Shown here: piece after piece, positions 59,322-64,000 of the stretch
Layout of the letters: each line of letters begins with the position of its first letter
Position numbering within the stretch: the first letter of the stretch is position 1
DNA from: Styela clava
Lineage: Eukaryota > Chordata > Ascidiacea > Stolidobranchia > Styelidae
Assembly: GCF_964204865.1 (NCBI RefSeq)
Contig: NC_135263.1
Span: forward strand, 5,582,501-5,646,500
Direction of reading: 5' to 3'
DNA: 64,000 nt
Translations under genes and position numbers: made by a program
Notes under the pieces: model-generated
What the model was told of the DNA's origin: nothing
Seen by the model: the letters and a program-made list of their open reading frames with translations, nothing else
The model's database searches: none

Positions 59322-61154
59322 CAGTATGACTCTTATGTTAGTATTATAGTCGTATTTCCTGATTTCCCAGAAGTTGAGAACTACAGTCAGCGTCGACATT
59401 CTGTTTGTGGGAGCCATTCTACGGCAACACTGTTCTGGTATCACGTCCAGACTCGTAAATAAAATCAGTATCAAATCTTTGAAATATTGAAAAGTGTAAC
59501 ATGTTGATTTTTTTAATTTTTTTCTACTTTGAAAATAAGAATTAAAGAGTATTATATACTGAACCTGTTCCTTGATTGATATGTTCTTGAGAAAAAGCTC
59601 CTCCGCGTAGTGTGTGGAATCGATCGTCAACCTTCCGACGTAAAATAAATGAAGGTTACAATGTATACGATGTGACGAATAAAAGTGTAAGGTATGCTTG
59701 AAAGTATGGTCGGTAACCACCGCAATTCGCGAGTCAAGACTAGTCACTGCGTCATCCAAATCTCGAGTCGAGTTCTGGTCCCGTGATCGAGTCAATCAAT
59801 ACGTGAGGTCTTATTGGTTGATAGCGAGTCAACCTTCTCTATTCAGATGGCCTGAGTCACATCAAGTTTTCGATAAATGAAAACTAGCGTCCAATTCAAG
59901 TCCAGTCAATGGCGCAAGGTAGATAACACGACAGACCAAGGTAATATTACATTAATATTTGCAGCCTTTCCCTTTCCGTGCGGTGGGCACGTATACGTAC
60001 CAACGACAAAAGTCGCTAGATTGAGGCGGGTACGTTGATGTACTCCACTGTTTTATTTAGCAATCGGTCGCAAACTGTTGGTCTAGTTTTTCCGCGTTTT
60101 AGTTTATTGATAAGAAGTCTTCTTCTCTCGCTTTCGTTTACGACGGGAATTTTATTTGCGGCGGAACGAGCGAGTGTTTTTGAAATTTATGCAAATTTCG
60201 GTGTTTTTTGGGTGGTAATAGAAGACATATTATTCCTTCCATCTACCAAAGTATTTTGAGTTAGATCACGAAATTGCTACAGCAATATTATGCTATTGTT
60301 TGCCAACCACGAAGCGGTAACAGTAAAGGATTTAGCGAATATTTCTATTTTTTTAACACGGTTTGAAGTTTCAACTCCCAAGGAAAAAAAATGCCTTTTA
60401 TCTATCCGGTTTGTTACTCAGACCACCACTTTTAAAAACACTTTTTTTTTTTAATCGCCAATTGCAAGCTCTTTAAATAAGCTTTCCAACGAGCCGTCAG
60501 TGGGCAGCAGAGGATTATTAGTTTTTCGTCAGTCGATCGATTAGTTGTGAGGGTACAAATGCATAAAATCGGCGTAGCAAATACGATTATTTAATAAAAA
60601 ATGAAAATCGCGTTGAAAGGCAACATTTTTGGGTACCTCAGCCCGGTAACCAAATTTGGGTTTCCCGCTGCTGTCAAACCCTGAAGTACTTTTTCATTAT
60701 TCATTGTAATATGTATATCTAGTGTGCATTCAGTATGTTGAAAAACTAAACTACAGATTACTCCTGAATTACGGACAAAACATTCACAAGATAGGAATTT
60801 ATACTCAATTATACTCTTTGTTCAGAGGAGATCAACCTATTTGCTAATAATAATTTTACATTATTTATATCTTACTTGCATGAGTCCAAATCCGTGGCCA
60901 TCGAATCCAAATCCATCGGACTTAAGTACTTTCCCAGCACGTGTCTCTCTGCTCATTATTGCTGTGTATTAAAAAAAATGTTTTTTTTGAAACGAACAGT
61001 TTATGCGCCATCTTGGATAAGCCAAACCTATTCAGACATTTCATCTTTTATGATTGAGTTGCAAAAAAAAAGCCAGGAAGAACTCAACAGAATTAGAAAA
61101 AAGCATATCAAAACACATTCATCGGAAAACGATAAGCGGTTAAGAATTGAACTT

Positions 61155-61240
61155 GTAACTGGACGAGAGACTGTGGCTTAACATATGATTGAGCGTGTTA
61201 TATAGACTTTACCTTACCTGGATGAATATGTAAATTATGG
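61155..61240 (+). repeat. SINE 3' tail fragment in lysozyme E intron
   Basis: Contains ggacgagagactgtggctta and a diverged tail gatgaatatgtaaatta. Truncated and old. Confidence 0.4.
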
Positions 61241-61701
61241 TGGGCATGAAGATTTAATGCTGGGGTGCGCATGCGACTGCGGCCCGCAGGAAAAATTGTG
61301 TGGCCCGCGGAGGAGTGCGAATTTTGAATGGTGTGCCCGCGAAACGAATGTCATATTAGCAAAACTAGCTAGCAAAATTCTGTTGCAAAATACACAATGT
61401 TATAAACACGTGTTTCTCACTGAATTCGTCTAAAGTCGATGTGACAGTATGCATTTTTTTTATAAATGTATTTGTTTCAATTTATGCATGATGCATGCAT
61501 CCCTAACAATGCGGTAAGACCAATAACAAAAAGAAACTTTTTGCCTGCAACTACTAGAAAGACTATCTTAAATAAAGATGCGACCCGTGGCTTCACTCAG
61601 TTACTTGTATCTGGCTCTCCTGTAATAAAGGTCGAACTCCCATGATTAGTGGTTAAAGCGTTTGACTTGTCTATGACCAATGGTATAATAATTTAGCTAG
61701 A

Positions 61702-61992
61702 GTAGTGGTTCCCAAAGTTGATTGACCGGAGCCAAAATTAGAAGCGGGGGTATATTCACGGGCAGGGAGAGGGGGCGCCCGCAAGGTCCGATACAGGCAC
61801 GGTATGTATAATTAAAATACCCGGTATAATTGAATTGTTACGAATGTACAAGAGCTTAGACTGTGATAATGACGTAACACTTGGCATTTTCAGTTTGCAA
61901 AAAGGTAAAAACATAAAGTGTTAAACTATTTCATTGAGTTTGGCGGGCCGTATTAATTCGTCACGGGCCGCGGTTTGGGAACTACTTGGTTA
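61702..61992. mobile_element. hAT-like MITE in lysozyme E intron
   Basis: Termini agtagtggttcccaaag and the closing ggtttgggaactacttg form an inverted pair. The interior holds tggcgggccgtattaa and cacgggccgc. A second degraded gcggcccg element precedes it at about 61260-61560. Confidence 0.65.
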
Positions 61993-62360
61993 GACAATGC
62001 CGAAACGGTAAGATTCTGGCCCTTCAAAATATAGCAGCTTCATGCATATCAGTAGTTTCAAGATTTGGTAATTTGGCTAATCGAAACTCTTTAAAAATCG
62101 AAAACCTTTAACATTCGAAGATTCCTAAATACGCTCAAAGAATCCTGAACATACAATTAGGCAAATACCTGCAATAACTGCTGCCTCCACGCAGTATTAC
62201 TCTGCTGCAATCAAGATCTTGGATTTATACTTCTCCAACTCAGATTTGTCATTCGCGACCAATGCATAGGACGCTGGGATTCCTGCGTTAAAAAAGCAAA
62301 AGATTTACTTATAAAAAAGATCTATTTAATACACCGTGTTATTGAGTCAGGGGCTTAAGT

Positions 62361-62600
62361 CAGTGGTTCTCAGCCTGTTTTAGTTTGCGGACCGGTAAAA
62401 TTTTAAAACTAATTCTGGAGACCGGTGAACCTTGGAACCAACCCAAAATGTCAATAACCGATGTAAGTACGTCTAAAGTATGCAATTCAAAAGCAGACAA
62501 CTCAATCAAGAGAAATTTCTGCTGTCTTTCCGATATCATGCGTGTTTTAATACAGTTCCGATGAAGTTTCTGCAAGGCAAAGTTGAAAGTTGACTTTCAC
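62361..62600. mobile_element. hAT-like terminus fragment in lysozyme E intron
   Basis: Opens cagtggttctcagcctgttt then gcggaccggtaaaa, a common hAT MITE start. The other end is not recognisable. Confidence 0.5.
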
Positions 62601-64000
62601 GCGATTTCTCTGTTTTGTTCTCGATGAGAGATAACAATAGAAGTATTTCTCACACAAGTAAGTTGTACAAAAATCGGCAGTATTTTATTGAATTTGTCAC
62701 TGAGATATTCTTTGTCAAGCAATATCCAAAACTGCGACAATGGTACTCAGCCGTTCAGGGCTTAAAATGGGCCTCGGGTTCTCTGACCAAGTTTGCTTTA
62801 TGCATCTATAGAAGGTAAAACTCACAAAATAAAAGGGCAGGCCATCAATGCTTTGCAGTTTTCAATTGAGATCTAACATTTTGCAATATATTTGGCAAAC
62901 CGGCAGGAAGGTTGACGCGCATCGGCGGTTGAAACCCACTGGCGGTCCCATTGGTATCACCATAATCTCAGACAGCTGATTAGATTAAGTTGAAATGTTG
63001 TAATGCTAAACAATCTTCCAAAATATGGAAATAATAGTGCATTTGTATCCGCTTTTCAACAACGCATTTTTTTATACTGACTGCACAAAAAATGATACTG
63101 CTCGAAAAACTAATTATAAAACAGAGAGTTAGGGCTTCGTTTAATACCTCTCAACTCGCGATATTTTGCGGCCACATCTTAGTTACAAAGTAATGTTAAA
63201 TATCATTTGCATACGTTACCTGAAGAAGATAGTTTGTCTTGTGCAGCTGTGGCAGAAGATGCACCTGTTGCTTCAACTTCAATAATTTTTCCATAGCACA
63301 TGGTCGCTGAAAATAAATAGCTTAGTTCCTCAATGAAGTGCTCAACTCCATGGAATTTTAGACAATGAAAATTGCTAGGGTGATTGGATTTATGTGTTTT
63401 TAGGCAATAATTAAATCACCATGGTGTCAAAATGCAGCCACGGATTCAAAATCTTAAGTATGTAGCTAACAAGACTTTCCATAGACATTAGTTCCCTATT
63501 GTTCTCATTCATGCGTATCTTCGAAATGCATACGTCACACCTGTATAGACTACACATGAATAGCAGTTGCCACATTTTGACTACGTCTGTTCTGAACTTT
63601 TAAGCGATTTTATAAAAATTTATCCAACTTAGACAAATGTGGGTTTATTAAATTATTTTATTCTATAGACAATGAAACTTTTAAATAAAAATGTGCGTAC
63701 ATTCTTGACTTGAACCATAACAACATCGCCTCTCGATGGGTCCACCACATTTCCCGGTAACAAAAGATTCGCCACAGTAATTCGTCATATGCATACAGGT
63801 TCCACCGCCACCCGTACATGCTCCATCACTCTGTGCGTGTGTTAGCTCGTTGTTTTGACCTGAAATCAAAGTATTAGTCAACTTGGGCCAAAAATACAAC
63901 AAGCATAAAATTGAAGTGAAAAAGTAGAAATACCAGATGTAGTTATTGTTTCAAAATTATTGCAAATAGCACTGAAAATAATGGCAAGTAAATTTTTGTC

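Larger units (their letters stand above)
58560..63859 (-). pseudogene. Goose-type lysozyme E (partial at window end) with one nonsense codon
   Basis: Minus-strand exons: 63859-63701 (cysteine-rich module 2, GTCMHMTNYC..GKCGGPIERRCC), 63306-63220, 62282-62169, 60961-60876, 59631-59565 and 58765-58560. The five GEWL exons have the family lengths and phases. Module 1 and the signal peptide should lie beyond base 64000. The catalytic Glu ([13 protein letters not shown]), [22 protein letters not shown] and NDVVARAQW are all conserved. At 62197-62199 a TAA replaces the Lys codon before YCVEAAVIA, one base from AAA, upstream of the catalytic Glu. Everything else looks under selection, so this is a very young pseudogene, a null allele or a sequencing error. 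I call it a pseudogene on the sequence as given. Confidence 0.75.

Noticed and set aside
59289..59795. 168-codon minus-strand open frame
   Set aside because: It runs through lysozyme E exon 7 in the wrong frame and through the reverse SINE. Low-complexity, intron-derived.

Overview
The window reads as an AT-rich animal nuclear genome with small exons, GT-AG introns and many short non-autonomous transposons. A goose-type (g-type) lysozyme family with intron-containing genes, a TAF6L orthologue, a gene made of repeated Death-like modules and possible trans-splice acceptors fit an invertebrate deuterostome. A tunicate (ascidian) is my best guess, as inference only (about 0.6). All repeat and paralogue relationships were found by reading both strands by eye; no alignment or database search was run.

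Layout. 1-3.35 kb: hAT-type repeat remnants. 3.85-6.95 kb, plus strand: TAF6L in two exons, then an intronless gene for a putative mitochondrial OB-fold/SSB-like protein. 7.0-11.9 kb: MITEs and unassigned DNA. 11.95-19.08 kb, plus: a secreted protein of signal peptide, von Willebrand A (vWA) domain and three cysteine-rich modules. 19.45-20.85 kb, minus: an intronless 468-residue protein with repeated Death-fold-like modules and an Asn/Gly-rich, amyloid-motif-like tail. 20.9-26.0 kb: no gene recognised. 26.0-64 kb: a cluster of five g-type lysozyme loci, called A to E here. A (plus, 26021-30432) and D (minus, 51939-44363) are complete: signal peptide, two cysteine-rich modules, GEWL lysozyme domain, eight exons each. 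E (minus, 63859-58560, running off the window) is intact apart from one in-frame TAA. B (minus, 38785-32762) and C (plus, 40391-42539) are broken.

The main find is how B and C relate. B has A-like 5' exons with a D-like last exon and 3' flank; C has D-like 5' exons with an A-like last exon and 3' flank. The same 158 bp lies in opposite orientation at both switch points (33447-33604 and 41840-41997). The simplest history is that an A(plus)/D(minus) gene pair was duplicated, and an inversion of about 8.4 kb with staggered breaks in the last introns then swapped the ends of the copied genes and disabled both.

The vWA gene carries the same type of cysteine-rich modules as the lysozymes, on exons with mostly phase-1 borders, so the modules look shuffled between a recognition-type (vWA) and an effector-type (lysozyme) protein. 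With the Death-module gene next door, this looks like an innate-immunity neighbourhood (inference). Non-autonomous elements are abundant: hAT-like elements (two with clear 8-bp target duplications), a C-terminal hAT transposase fragment, palindromic MITEs with near-perfect inverted termini, and a tRNA-derived SINE family.
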